Assembly (NCBI GenBank): GCA_937996655.1
Contig: CALKUK010000014.1
Coordinates: forward strand, 62,001 to 126,000
Length of the DNA stretch: 64,000 nt
Reading direction: 5' to 3'
DNA from: an uncultured Sphingomonadaceae bacterium
GTDB taxonomy: Bacteria > Pseudomonadota > Alphaproteobacteria > Sphingomonadales > Sphingomonadaceae
The translations under genes and the position numbers were made by a program. The notes beneath the pieces were generated by a model that saw only the letters and a program-made list of their open reading frames with translations, searched no databases and was not told where the DNA came from. Positions 54,354-63,921 of the stretch are shown in pieces (the stretch's first letter is position 1; the number at the start of each line of letters is the position of its first letter).

Positions 54354-55873
54354 GCGAAGATGGCAAATATAGTGTCTGCGTGATCGAAGCCGGCAGTGCG
54401 AACTCCAGCTGGCGCATCATCGCGCCGGGAATGCTGCCGTTCCTGCCCAAAAATTCCAACTGGCGGTTTGATACGGTCCCGCAAAAGGGCCTGAACGGAC
54501 GCACCGGCTATCAGCCGCGTGGCAAGGGCCTTGGCGGCTCTTCGGCGGTCAATGCCATGCTCTATCTGCGCGGCTGCGCCTGGGACTATGACAATTGGGC
54601 CGCCCTTGGCGCGACCGGCTGGTCCTATAAGGACGTGCTCCCCTATTTCCGTCGTGCCGAAGGCAATGTGCGCGGCGCCGATGACTTTCATGGCAGCGAT
54701 GGGCCGCTCACCGTCAGTGATCAGCTTTGGCCCAATGCGGGCAGCGTTGATTTTGTGGATGCCGCCGCTGAGCTGCAAATGCCCCGCAACCCAGACTTTA
54801 GCGGCAAGCAGCTGGACGGCGTTGGGCTCTATCAGGTCACGCAACGGGCAGGTGAACGCTGGACGGCAGCGCGGGCCTATGTCCTTCCGCAACAGGCGGC
54901 TGGGCGGCTTCATGTTGAAACCGGTGCGCATGTCGAAAAAATCCTGATTGAAAATGGCCGCGCCGTCGGTGTCCGCATCCGGCAGGGGCGGACCACCCGC
55001 ACCATCCGTGCCCGCCGCGCCGTCATCCTCTCGGGAGGCGCCTTTGGCACGCCGCAAATCCTGATGCTGTCGGGCATTGGCCCGGCCGATCATCTGAAGG
55101 CGCATGGTATCGACGTGGTGGTCGACCGCCCAGCCGTTGGCGCGGATATGCAGGACCATATCGATTATGTCGCCAGCTTTCAGACGGGCGGCGATGTCTT
55201 CAACGGTACGACGCTGTCGGCCTCGATCCGCTTCCTCAAATCAGTGTTCCAATGGCGGTCCAAGCGGACCGGCACGCTGACCACGCCCTATGCCGAAGCC
55301 GGTGGCTTTGCGAAGACGCGGCCCGATGTTGCAGTGCCGGACGTCCAGTTCCATTTCGTGCCGGCGATGCTGGAAGATCATGGCCGGGAATCGGTCAGCG
55401 GGGTGGGTTATTCGATCCATGTCTGCGTGCTGCGTCCCGAAAGCCGGGGCACCGTCCGCCTTGCCAGTGCAGACCCGATGGCCGCGCCACGCATTGACCC
55501 GAACTTTCTGGATGATGACCGCGATCTTGAGGTGCTGCGCGCAGGCGTCAAGTTGGTGCACCGGATCAATGCCGCGCCGCCCCTCGCCAAACATGGCGGG
55601 CGGGACCGGCATGATACGCCGCTTCATGATGATGCCGCCCTCGATCAGATGATCCGCAACCGCTCTGACACGGTCTATCATCCGGTCGGCACAGCACGCA
55701 TGGGGTCTGATGCGGATGCCGTCTGTGACCCCTGCCTGCGCGTGCGCGGTGTGGAGGGGCTCTACATCGCCGACGCTTCGGTGATGCCGCGTCTTGTGTC
55801 AGGCAATACCAATGCGCCCTCCGTGATGATTGGGGAGCGTTGTGCCGACTTTGTGCGGGCGGATCTCGCTTAG
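54287..55873 (+). CDS. GMC family FAD-dependent oxidoreductase
   Basis: 528-residue flavin oxidoreductase like choline dehydrogenase (BetA-type). FAD binding GGGSGGSAAAGRL at the N-terminus and the GMC signature GKGLGGSSAVNAML are clear, and the C-terminal YHPVGTARMG carries the active-site His. It probably oxidises an alcohol to an aldehyde. The start lies inside the hydroxylase gene, suggesting the two act on the same lipid or alcohol pathway. Its stop overlaps the convergent dsbD stop by 4 nt. Confidence 0.92.
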   Translation: MEEFDIVVIGGGSGGSAAAGRLSEDGKYSVCVIEAGSANSSWRIIAPGMLPFLPKNSNWRFDTVPQKGLNGRTGYQPRGKGLGGSSAVNAMLYLRGCAWDYDNWAALGATGWSYKDVLPYFRRAEGNVRGADDFHGSDGPLTVSDQLWPNAGSVDFVDAAAELQMPRNPDFSGKQLDGVGLYQVTQRAGERWTAARAYVLPQQAAGRLHVETGAHVEKILIENGRAVGVRIRQGRTTRTIRARRAVILSGGAFGTPQILMLSGIGPADHLKAHGIDVVVDRPAVGADMQDHIDYVASFQTGGDVFNGTTLSASIRFLKSVFQWRSKRTGTLTTPYAEAGGFAKTRPDVAVPDVQFHFVPAMLEDHGRESVSGVGYSIHVCVLRPESRGTVRLASADPMAAPRIDPNFLDDDRDLEVLRAGVKLVHRINAAPPLAKHGGRDRHDTPLHDDAALDQMIRNRSDTVYHPVGTARMGSDADAVCDPCLRVRGVEGLYIADASVMPRLVSGNTNAPSVMIGERCADFVRADLA

Positions 55874-57900
55874 CTGACCAGCGCCACCAGCATGGCGGGC
55901 GTCAGCACTTGCGGGAGCTCGGTCGGTTCCGCTGCGCCTTTTGCGTAGAAGAGGTAGAGCGGGACACCGGAGCGACCGCGCGCTTCAAGAAAGCGGCTGA
56001 TCGCGGGGTCGGCGTTGGTCCAGTCCCCGACCATCACGACCACACCGGCCTTGGCGAAGGCGCGGGTCACCTCGTCGCGTTCAATGGCGGCCTTTTCATT
56101 GACCTTGCAGGTCAGGCACCAGTCAGCGGTGAAGTAGAGGAAAACGGGCGTCCCCTTGGCACGTAACATAGCAAGCTTTGCCTCGTTGAACGGCGCGCCT
56201 GTGGCGAGGTCCGCCTTGCGCTGCACCAGCATTGCGCTTGGTGCAAAGGCGATCAGCGCGGCTGTCGCGATCAGGATACCGCCACCGATCAGGGCTGTTG
56301 ACTTGCCCGCCGCCTGCCGCCGCCCGATGAGGAGGAGCAGCAAGGTGAGCACGCCTGCTGCCAGGATGCCAAGGGCCAGGCCGCTTGGGCCCGTCTGGCG
56401 CCACAGCAACCAGCCCAGCGCAATCGCTGTTAGGAACATCGGGATCGACAGGATCGCCTGAAAGCGGCCCATCCATGCACCGGGCTTGGGCATCCGGCGG
56501 CGCAAGGCGGGCACGAAGCCAATCAGCAGGAACGGCAAGGCAAGGCCAAGCCCGAGACCGGCAAAGATCGCCAGTGCCGCGGCCAGCGGCAAGACGAGCG
56601 CAGCGCCCAAGGCAGCGGCCATGAACGGCCCCGTGCACGGTGTCGCTACAAAGGCGGCCAGCACACCGGTCCAGAAGGAGCCTGCGGCCCCGTCCTGGCC
56701 CGCCAAAGCCTCCCCACCGCCAAAGCCGCGCAGGTGAAAGACATGAGCGAGGTTCAGCGCGACGGCTGTTACGAGCAGCAACAGCAGCAGGATGACGCGT
56801 GGCTCCTGCAATTGGAACGCCCAGCCGATGGTCGCACCCCCGGCCCTGAGGCCAAGCAGCAGCCCGCCCAGCGCAAGGCAGGTGAGCATCACCCCAGCGG
56901 TATAGGCAAGCGCTTCTCTTTTGGCGGCCTGCTCATCGCCGCCCGCGCGGGCAAGGCTCATGGCCTTCAGGCTGATGACAGGGAAGACACAGGGCATGAT
57001 GTTGAGCAGCAGCCCACCCAATATGGCACCGGCCAGAGCCGCAAGAATCGTCGCGATGCCGGCATTGCTTTCCACGGGCGGGACCGGGCCGGGCACCGCG
57101 CTTATCTCAAAGCCCCGCTTGTCGCCCGTTGCAAAGACACCGCTCAGCCGGTCAAACGCTGCGCCCTTGGCCTGTATGTCCAAAATCAGCCTGTCGCCCA
57201 CCCGCACTGCCTTTTGCGGGGCGGCATAGGCAATGGCCTCTTCCGTTTCGGCAAAGAACCAGGGGTCAGGGGTGGAGACGCCAGTGGGTAGGGGGAGGGC
57301 CAGACGGACCTTATCTCCCTCACGCTGGAACACTGCCTGCCCGCCCAAGGGAAGTGCTAGCTTTGCGCGCCATCCGTCAAAGCGGGCTCTATCTGTCGAG
57401 GCAATGGTGCCGCCGCCAATGGTCAGATCGAGCGTCAGCGTGCCGCGTTCGGGCACGCAAATCTTGTCGGTACAGGCGAGCCATTGCGCCTCGGCGCGGA
57501 TAGGGACGCGCGTCCCCCGCGTCAGGCCTGCTGGAAGCGTGACGGGCAGCAGCAAGGCGTGATCGCCATTGAAGACATGGTTCATCAGCCCAGCCACAAT
57601 GAGCTTCTCAGGCACCGGCCAGCGCATCGCGCCCAGTGTGGCACCCGCAGGTAAGGTCCAGTTGAGTGAGATGCCCACACCTGCATCGCCGGGGTTGCGC
57701 CAATAGCCATGCCAGCCCGGCTTTGGTTGCATGTCGATGGCGAGCATCACGGTTGATCCCGGTGCGGGCGTTTGGCTTTCAGCAGCGAGTGTCGCTGTGA
57801 TGTTCGTCTGCGCGGTGGCCGGCGCTGCAAGGCCGATCATCAGCACAAATGTCATCACCATGTTGCGAAGGATTGAGCGGGAAAGGCCTTGCCGGGTCAT
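55870..57900 (-). CDS. dsbD: thiol:disulfide interchange protein DsbD
   Basis: About 676-residue inner-membrane protein that moves electrons from thioredoxin to periplasmic thiol proteins. The N-terminal periplasmic domain (residues about 35-260) has CTDKICVPERG; the eight-helix membrane domain includes LLNIMPCVFPVISLK and ATPCTGPFMAAALGAAL, the two redox cysteines; the C-terminal thioredoxin domain has ADWCLTCKVNE. I favour the ATG at 57900; ATGs at 57918 and 57861 are alternatives, none with a strong Shine-Dalgarno. It would keep the CSHC/CGYC DsbA-like proteins of this window reduced. Confidence 0.94.
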   Translation of the reverse strand: MTRQGLSRSILRNMVMTFVLMIGLAAPATAQTNITATLAAESQTPAPGSTVMLAIDMQPKPGWHGYWRNPGDAGVGISLNWTLPAGATLGAMRWPVPEKLIVAGLMNHVFNGDHALLLPVTLPAGLTRGTRVPIRAEAQWLACTDKICVPERGTLTLDLTIGGGTIASTDRARFDGWRAKLALPLGGQAVFQREGDKVRLALPLPTGVSTPDPWFFAETEEAIAYAAPQKAVRVGDRLILDIQAKGAAFDRLSGVFATGDKRGFEISAVPGPVPPVESNAGIATILAALAGAILGGLLLNIMPCVFPVISLKAMSLARAGGDEQAAKREALAYTAGVMLTCLALGGLLLGLRAGGATIGWAFQLQEPRVILLLLLLVTAVALNLAHVFHLRGFGGGEALAGQDGAAGSFWTGVLAAFVATPCTGPFMAAALGAALVLPLAAALAIFAGLGLGLALPFLLIGFVPALRRRMPKPGAWMGRFQAILSIPMFLTAIALGWLLWRQTGPSGLALGILAAGVLTLLLLLIGRRQAAGKSTALIGGGILIATAALIAFAPSAMLVQRKADLATGAPFNEAKLAMLRAKGTPVFLYFTADWCLTCKVNEKAAIERDEVTRAFAKAGVVVMVGDWTNADPAISRFLEARGRSGVPLYLFYAKGAAEPTELPQVLTPAMLVALVS

Positions 57901-57950
57901 GCTTCGCTCTATAGCCATGAAACGCCCGCATTAAACAGGAGGATCTTCTC

Positions 57951-59615
57951 ATGGCACGCGCACGCTGGTTCGCCGCTGCAACCTTATTGGCGGCAGCGCC
58001 CGCTTTTGCAGGAGCGACGCCGCCAAAGCTTGTCGTCGCCATTTCGGTCGACCAGTTTTCGAGCGACCTGTTTTCAGAATGGCGCGGCAAATATACCGGT
58101 GGGATGAAGCGGATGACGACGGGCGTCGTCTTTCCCGGCGGCTATCAAAGCCATGCCGCAACGGAGACCTGCCCCGGCCATTCGACGATTCTGAGTGGCA
58201 TCCGCCCCGGTCGTGCCGGTATCGCTGCCAATGACTGGTTCGGCATGCGCGGCGAGAAATATGACGAGATTTATTGCGTCGAGGATGAAGACGTCGCCGG
58301 ATCAACGCATGACAATTACACAGTGTCGTTGAAGCATCTGAGCGAAGACTGGAGCACGCTTGGCGACCGGATGAAGGCTGTGCCCGGCAGCAAGACGCGC
58401 GTCTTTGCCGTCTCTGGCAAAGATCGCGGCGCAACGATGATGGCCGGACGCAAGGCGGACCAGACCTGGTGGTATGATTGGCGCGCCAAGGGGTTCACGA
58501 CATACGAAGCCGCTGACCGCAGTGGCGTAGACGCCGTTGTGCCTGCGCTGAAAACCGTCAATGCGCGCATCGCCCAATGGCTGGCCAAGCCCAGCATTCC
58601 CGCCTTGCCTGCCGTCTGCTCAGGCAAGATCAACCCCATTGCGATTGGCAAACTGACCGTAGGCAAGGGTGCTGAAGACGGCCCGCGCACGGACAAGCCG
58701 GATAATACGGCAAAGGATTTCCGAGCCACGCGCGCGCTCGATGTCGCAACGCTCGATATCGCGGAAAGCATGGTGACCGCCAATAAGCTGGGCCGCACAG
58801 GCGCTACCGACGTGCTGGCGATCAGCCTGTCGTCGACCGATTATATCGGCCATGCCTATGGCACTGAGGGGCCTGAAATGTGCGGGCAGATGGTCTCGCT
58901 CGATGCGCGCCTCGGCCACTTTTTTGCCGCGCTTGACCGGCAGAAGATCGATTATGTCGTGGCGCTGACGGCTGACCATGGCGGGTTTGACGCGCCAGAA
59001 CGGCACGCAATCCATGCTTGGCCTGCGGCGGACCGTGCTTCGCTGATGCTCGCTTCCCAAAACCTCTCAGCCATGCTTGCCAAACAATTTGGCTGGCAGG
59101 GCTCTCTGGTCGAAAACCGGGCGCTTGGGGGGGACTATTGGTTCACACCGGCGGTGCCCGGCAACCGTCGGGCGGAAGCGGCGGCATGGCTGAAGGCGAA
59201 CGTCGAAAAGCAGATGGCCGGGCAAATTGCGGCGGTGTTCACCAAAGGTGAAATTGCAGAATTGCCGGTGCCCACCGGAAACCCGGCGCTCTGGTCGCTG
59301 GCGCAGCGTGTGCGGGCGTCATTCGTGCCGGATCGCTCCGGCGACATTTATGTGGTCCTCCGCAACGGCCAGCAGCCGGTGCCTGCCGGGATTCGCGGTG
59401 CCGTGGCCACCCATGGCAGCCCCTGGGATTATGACCGCCGCGTGCCCATCCTGTTCTGGCGCAAGGGTATGGTGCCTTTCGAACAGCCCCAGCCGGTGGA
59501 GACGGTCGATATCCTGCCGACATTGGGTGGCCTGATCGGGCTCAACGTGCCGGCGGATACAGTCGATGGCCGCTGTCTCGATCTGGATGCAGGGCCGAAC
59601 AGCAGCTGCAAATAA
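57951..59615 (+). CDS. phoK: alkaline phosphatase PhoK-like
   Basis: 554-residue exported alkaline phosphatase of the nucleotide pyrophosphatase/phosphodiesterase superfamily. It matches what I recall of Sphingomonas PhoK throughout: SVDQFSSDLFSEW (metal Asp34), the nucleophile Thr73 in HAATETCPGHSTI, TDYIGHAYGTEG, ALTADHGGFDAPERH, and ATHGSPWDYDRRVPILFWRKGM. A signal peptide (MARARWFAAATLLAAAPAFAG) directs it outside the cytoplasm. Start 50 bp from the divergent dsbD start. PhoK enzymes release phosphate from organophosphates at high pH. Confidence 0.92.
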   Translation: MARARWFAAATLLAAAPAFAGATPPKLVVAISVDQFSSDLFSEWRGKYTGGMKRMTTGVVFPGGYQSHAATETCPGHSTILSGIRPGRAGIAANDWFGMRGEKYDEIYCVEDEDVAGSTHDNYTVSLKHLSEDWSTLGDRMKAVPGSKTRVFAVSGKDRGATMMAGRKADQTWWYDWRAKGFTTYEAADRSGVDAVVPALKTVNARIAQWLAKPSIPALPAVCSGKINPIAIGKLTVGKGAEDGPRTDKPDNTAKDFRATRALDVATLDIAESMVTANKLGRTGATDVLAISLSSTDYIGHAYGTEGPEMCGQMVSLDARLGHFFAALDRQKIDYVVALTADHGGFDAPERHAIHAWPAADRASLMLASQNLSAMLAKQFGWQGSLVENRALGGDYWFTPAVPGNRRAEAAAWLKANVEKQMAGQIAAVFTKGEIAELPVPTGNPALWSLAQRVRASFVPDRSGDIYVVLRNGQQPVPAGIRGAVATHGSPWDYDRRVPILFWRKGMVPFEQPQPVETVDILPTLGGLIGLNVPADTVDGRCLDLDAGPNSSCK

Positions 59616-59624
59616 GGCTGAGGA

Positions 59625-60560
59625 TCAGCGCTGATCGTAGGGCTTCAGCCCTGCGCCCAGCTGATTGCCCGTCAGCCTGATGGCCTCGTGCGTCCAATCG
59701 GCGACAAAGGTGGATGTGCGCTGGATGCCCGGCGCAATCGACGCCCGATTTGCGGAAATTGTAAGCCCGGCAGACGGGTTGTTGATGGTCTCTGCCCCCA
59801 CCGCGATAAAGGCGGAGTAATTTTCCTTGCTGCGGCCCTGCACAAATTCATTGTGGGTGATGGTGCCGATCGCGCCTGCGGGCAGGTCGATCATATAGTT
59901 GGTTTCTGACCCGCGCGTGTCGTCAAAGCTGCTGTCGCTAATGTCGGCGCGCGCAGCTCTGCTCTTAACATAATGGCCGCCTGTACCGCGTTCAAAACGG
60001 GATCGGGTGATGATGAGGCGCGCATTGTCGTTGACGTAGATCGAGTGCGAACACATTCCGTCCGGGCATCCGCCAAGTCCGGAAAAGGTTGACCGGTCGA
60101 TGGTGATCGTGGCCGCCCGGTCATTATTCGTAAGGATGCCCTGTTCAGAATTGCGGAAGACCGAATTCACAACGGTCAGGTCCCCTTTTTCGAGCCGAAT
60201 GCCCGCGCCGTTGCGGTCCGGCACCTGAAAATTCTGAAAGACGATGCCTTCGACATGGGCCGCCTGACCGCGCAGGACGAGGCCGCCTTTGCCTTCGCAG
60301 GAGGTGCCGTTCAGGATGACGATTCCGGCGGCACTCGCGGCATAGGCGATGCGCCCACCCGTCTGCACCGCGCAGTCGCGATAAGTGCCCGGCGCAATGC
60401 GGATCGTCCCGTCGCCCGAACCGATGGCCGTCACCGCGTCTTGCAGGCGGGCATAGCCACGGCCTGTTTCCTCAACAGTAAAGCGTGCGTCCGACGTCTG
60501 GCCCGAAACTGGAGCCGCCAGAATAAGGGCAAGGGCAATGGAACGATGCAACGCAGTCAT
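59625..60560 (-). CDS. right-handed parallel beta-helix protein, exported
   Basis: About 311 residues with a signal peptide (MTALHRSIALALILAAPVSGQ). The body is a run of beta-helix repeats: IRLEKGDLTVVNSVFRNSEQGI, ITIDRSTFSG, SIYVNDNARLIITRSRFERG, ISDSSFDDTRG, ending with ISANRASIAP. This fold is that of pectate lyases and carbohydrate-binding surface proteins, but I see no identifiable catalytic site. The start at 60560 was chosen for the signal peptide. Its stop is 9 bp from that of phoK, convergent. Confidence 0.82.
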   Translation of the reverse strand: MTALHRSIALALILAAPVSGQTSDARFTVEETGRGYARLQDAVTAIGSGDGTIRIAPGTYRDCAVQTGGRIAYAASAAGIVILNGTSCEGKGGLVLRGQAAHVEGIVFQNFQVPDRNGAGIRLEKGDLTVVNSVFRNSEQGILTNNDRAATITIDRSTFSGLGGCPDGMCSHSIYVNDNARLIITRSRFERGTGGHYVKSRAARADISDSSFDDTRGSETNYMIDLPAGAIGTITHNEFVQGRSKENYSAFIAVGAETINNPSAGLTISANRASIAPGIQRTSTFVADWTHEAIRLTGNQLGAGLKPYDQR

Positions 60561-60724
60561 GGGACGCCTCAGGATATTTCGGCCGTTCTGGCGGCATTCC
60601 TGCGAAATTGTCGAGGTGTATTGAGGGTTAACCGCTGTACCGGACCCGGCCAAAACAACGTAGTTTACTCAAATCACGTCGTTTTTGATTGCGTGGTGTT
60701 CTGTATCTCCTGTAGCCTTATATT

Positions 60725-61426
60725 ATGTCCGATTGTGATGCATGTTTGGTTCGGAACCGGGCCATTTGCTCGGCGCTGTCGCCCGATGAGCTCGGAGTTC
60801 TGTCTAAACTTGGCCGCAAACAGATGGTGACCCGCGGCCAGACACTGGTGTGGGAAGGGGATGAAGCCCTTGTCGTTGCCAATGTCATCCAGGGCGTTCT
60901 CAAATTGTCGGTCTCGACAGCCGACGGGCGGGAACAGATTGTTGGCGTCGTCTTTCCGTCGGACTTTATCGGCCGTCCGTTCGGCAAGGAAAGCCCCTAT
61001 GGCGTGACCGCGCTGACGGACGCTGAAGTCTGCATCTTCACGCGCGCTGCCTTTGACGGCTTTGCCAAGGAGCATCCCGATCTGCAGCATAAGCTGCTCC
61101 AGCGCACGCTCGATGAGCTTGATCGGGCGCGCCAATGGATGATGCTGCTCGGCCGCAAGACTGCCAGTGAACGGATCGCGACCCTGTTGCTCGAAATCTC
61201 TAACCGACTGGGCAGTTCAAGCTGTTCGGCCATTGCCCCGTTTCTCGATGAATTTGATCTGCCAATGGACCGCCAGCAAATGGGCGATGTCCTCGGCCTC
61301 ACTATCGAAACCGTCAGCCGTCAGCTTACCAAGCTGAAAGAGGCCGACATGATTGCATTGCCAGACAGGCGCCGTGTCGTGATCAAAGACCGCCGTCGGC
61401 TCGAGAACATTGCGCTCGCAGCATAG
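60725..61426 (+). CDS. fnr: FNR-type oxygen-sensing regulator (Crp/Fnr family)
   Basis: 233-residue activator/repressor. The [4Fe-4S] ligands are Cys4, Cys7, Cys15 (CDACLVRNRAIC) and Cys103 (DAEVCIF), a C-x2-C-x7-C spacing at the very N-terminus instead of the E. coli C-x2-C-x5-C. A cyclic-nucleotide-binding-like core and the DNA-binding helix LPMDRQQMGDVLGLTIETVSRQLTKL (E-xx-SR) follow; the latter recognises TTGAT-like half-sites. Directly downstream lies a perfect FNR box in front of ccoN, so this is likely the regulator of the cbb3 oxidase. Confidence 0.93.
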   Translation: MSDCDACLVRNRAICSALSPDELGVLSKLGRKQMVTRGQTLVWEGDEALVVANVIQGVLKLSVSTADGREQIVGVVFPSDFIGRPFGKESPYGVTALTDAEVCIFTRAAFDGFAKEHPDLQHKLLQRTLDELDRARQWMMLLGRKTASERIATLLLEISNRLGSSSCSAIAPFLDEFDLPMDRQQMGDVLGLTIETVSRQLTKLKEADMIALPDRRRVVIKDRRRLENIALAA

Positions 61427-61430
61427 GCTT

Positions 61431-61444
61431 TTGACCTAGGTCAA
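61431..61444. promoter_or_regulatory. FNR box upstream of ccoN
   Basis: TTGAC-CTAG-GTCAA is a perfect 14-bp palindrome matching the FNR/Anr consensus TTGAT-N4-ATCAA. It lies 4 bp after the fnr stop and 75 bp before the chosen ccoN start. If bound at -41.5, transcription would begin near 61479, which supports the ATG at 61519 over the one at 61486. Confidence 0.88.
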
Positions 61445-61518
61445 TGTCCCGCTGCTCATGTCCTGCGAGTCAGGACCGCAGGGATATGCCGCATGAAGCG
61501 GTGTCTCGGGGAACGACT

Positions 61519-63174
61519 ATGGAAGAAGTTATCCTTCGCGGCGGGGCCTATTACCTCGTGGCCTTCATTGCTTTTTTGGCGGCGGTGACTGCCGTCGACA
61601 CTGCCTTTTCCGTCCATATGTGGATTGTCACGGCGGCGGCGTTGATCGCCGCTTTCTATTCGAACCGGGGCTTTGATTATAAGGCCGGTCGGTTCCCCGC
61701 ACTGTCCGCGCAAACGCTGTCGACTTATGATGACGATCCCATTCGCTGGGGGGCGATTGCCACACTCTTCTGGGGCATGGCAGGCTTTCTTGTCGGCCTT
61801 ATCATCGCGCTGCAGCTGGCCTTCCCGGCGCTCAATCTTGGCTTTGAATATACGACCTTCGGGCGGCTCCGGCCGCTGCACACATCGGCCGTCATCTTTG
61901 CTTTTGGCGGCAATGCGCTGATCGCGACGAGTTTTTACATCGTTCAGCGCACCTGCCGCGCGCGTCTGGCCTTTCCCGGCCTCGCCCGCTTCGTCTTCTG
62001 GGGGTACCAGCTGTTCATCGTGCTGGCGGCGACCGGCTATCTGATGGGCGTGACCGAGGGCCGCGAATATGCTGAGCCTGAATGGTATGTTGATCTCTGG
62101 CTGACGGTCGTCTGGGTCTCTTACCTGGTCGTCTTCGGCGGCACGATACTGAAGCGTAAAGAGCCGCATATCTATGTGGCCAACTGGTTCTTCCTGTCCT
62201 TCATCCTGACGGTGGCCATGCTCCATCTGGTCAACAACCTGTCGCTGCCGGTCAGCCTGGTTGGGTCGAAAAGCTATTCCGCTTTTGCCGGGGTCCAGGA
62301 TGCACTGACGCAGTGGTGGTATGGCCATAATGCCGTCGGCTTCTTCCTGACCGCCGGCTTCCTGGGGATGATGTATTACTTCGTGCCCAAGCAGGCCGAG
62401 CGGCCGATTTACAGCTACCGGCTGTCGATCATCCACTTCTGGTCGCTGATCTTCCTCTACATCTGGGCGGGGCCACACCACCTCCACTATACGGCGCTGC
62501 CCGATTGGGCGCAGACGCTGGGCATGGTCTTTTCGATCATGCTGTGGATGCCGAGCTGGGGCGGCATGATCAACGGCCTGATGACGCTTAACGGCGCGTG
62601 GGACAAGATCCGCACCGATCCGATCATCCGCATGATGGTGATGGCGCTCGCCTTTTACGGCATGTCGACCTTTGAAGGCCCGGTGATGTCGATCAAGGCT
62701 GTGAACAGCCTGTCGCATTATACCGACTGGACGATTGGCCATGTGCATTCCGGCGCGCTTGGCTGGAACGGGATGATCACCTTCGCCTCGCTTTATTATC
62801 TGTTCCCGCGTCTGTGGAACCGGCCACGCATGTATTCGCTGCGGATGATCAACTGGCATTTCTGGCTCGCGACGCTGGGCATCGTTTTCTACGCCTCGTC
62901 CATGTGGGTCACGGGCATCATGGAAGGCCTGATGTGGCGCGAATATGGGGCCGACGGCTACCTCGTCTATTCGTTTAGCGAAACGGTGGCGGCAAAGTTC
63001 CCGATGTACCTCATCCGTGCGGCGGGCGGGGGCCTCTATCTCACCGGGGCCTGTGTGATGGTCTTCAACGTCTGGATGACGTTGGCCGGCAAGATCCGCG
63101 ATGAAAAGCCGATGACCGAAACTCTCCACGACCCGAATGCCGACCGTCCCGCGGTCGCCGTGCCCGCCGAATAA
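61519..63174 (+). CDS. ccoN: cbb3-type cytochrome c oxidase subunit I
   Basis: 551-residue haem-copper oxidase catalytic subunit of the high-affinity C-type oxidase used under low oxygen. Twelve or more transmembrane segments; haem and copper ligands lie in [42 protein letters not shown] and [16 protein letters not shown] 61519 is chosen from the FNR-box position; the ATG at 61486 is an alternative with AGGG too close. Confidence 0.96.
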   Translation: MEEVILRGGAYYLVAFIAFLAAVTAVDTAFSVHMWIVTAAALIAAFYSNRGFDYKAGRFPALSAQTLSTYDDDPIRWGAIATLFWGMAGFLVGLIIALQLAFPALNLGFEYTTFGRLRPLHTSAVIFAFGGNALIATSFYIVQRTCRARLAFPGLARFVFWGYQLFIVLAATGYLMGVTEGREYAEPEWYVDLWLTVVWVSYLVVFGGTILKRKEPHIYVANWFFLSFILTVAMLHLVNNLSLPVSLVGSKSYSAFAGVQDALTQWWYGHNAVGFFLTAGFLGMMYYFVPKQAERPIYSYRLSIIHFWSLIFLYIWAGPHHLHYTALPDWAQTLGMVFSIMLWMPSWGGMINGLMTLNGAWDKIRTDPIIRMMVMALAFYGMSTFEGPVMSIKAVNSLSHYTDWTIGHVHSGALGWNGMITFASLYYLFPRLWNRPRMYSLRMINWHFWLATLGIVFYASSMWVTGIMEGLMWREYGADGYLVYSFSETVAAKFPMYLIRAAGGGLYLTGACVMVFNVWMTLAGKIRDEKPMTETLHDPNADRPAVAVPAE

Positions 63175-63186
63175 GGAGTTATGAAC

Positions 63187-63921
63187 ATGGCATTCAAGGC
63201 ACTCAACCACGGCACGCTGGAACGCAATGTCGGCTTGCTCGGGCTCCTTGCTCTGTTGACGGTCACCGTCGGCGGCATTGTGGAAATCGCGCCGCTGTTC
63301 TGGATCGATTCAACCGTTGAAAAGGTGGACGGCGTCCGCCCTTATACTCCGCTCGAACTGGCCGGCCGGAACATCTACATCCGCGAAGGCTGCTATGTCT
63401 GCCACAGCCAGATGATCCGCCCGTTCCGTGACGAGGTGGAACGTTATGGCCATTACAGCCTGGCCGCGGAGTCGATGTATGATCACCCGTTCCAATGGGG
63501 GTCCAAGCGCACCGGTCCGGACCTTGCCCGTGTAGGGGGGCGCTATTCCGATGAATGGCACCGTCAGCATCTGAAGAACCCGCAGTCGGTCGTGCCGGAA
63601 TCGGTGATGCCGCAATATCCCTTCCTCGCCGAAAAGGATTTGAAGGCCGGCGACATGACGGAGCATCTCAAGACGCTCCATGCGGTGGGTGTGCCTTATA
63701 CGAAGAAGGACATTGCCCAGGCCAATGCCGACCTTGCCGCGCAGGCGGACCCGGACGCCGATGCGGGCGACCTTCTCAAACGGTACCCCAAGGCGCAGAT
63801 CCGCGATTATGACGGCAACCCTGCCCGGTTGACCGAGCTGGATGCGCTGATCGCCTATCTGCAGATGATCGGTACGCTCGTCGACTTCAAGGCCGCCGAA
63901 GCACAGGAGCAGGCCAAGTGA
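63187..63921 (+). CDS. ccoO: cbb3-type cytochrome c oxidase subunit II
   Basis: 244-residue membrane-anchored monohaem cytochrome c, partner of CcoN. The haem site is CYVCH ([15 protein letters not shown]) and the Met ligand is likely in [14 protein letters not shown] ends 8 nt before the ATG at 63187; the ATG at 63181 would be only 2 nt away. It follows ccoN by 12 bp and its stop overlaps the next GTG. Confidence 0.96.
   Translation: MAFKALNHGTLERNVGLLGLLALLTVTVGGIVEIAPLFWIDSTVEKVDGVRPYTPLELAGRNIYIREGCYVCHSQMIRPFRDEVERYGHYSLAAESMYDHPFQWGSKRTGPDLARVGGRYSDEWHRQHLKNPQSVVPESVMPQYPFLAEKDLKAGDMTEHLKTLHAVGVPYTKKDIAQANADLAAQADPDADAGDLLKRYPKAQIRDYDGNPARLTELDALIAYLQMIGTLVDFKAAEAQEQAK

Noticed and set aside
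61456..63210. 584-codon open frame on the minus strand
   Set aside because: Antisense to ccoN; strongly His/Asp/Arg-rich with no recognisable domain.
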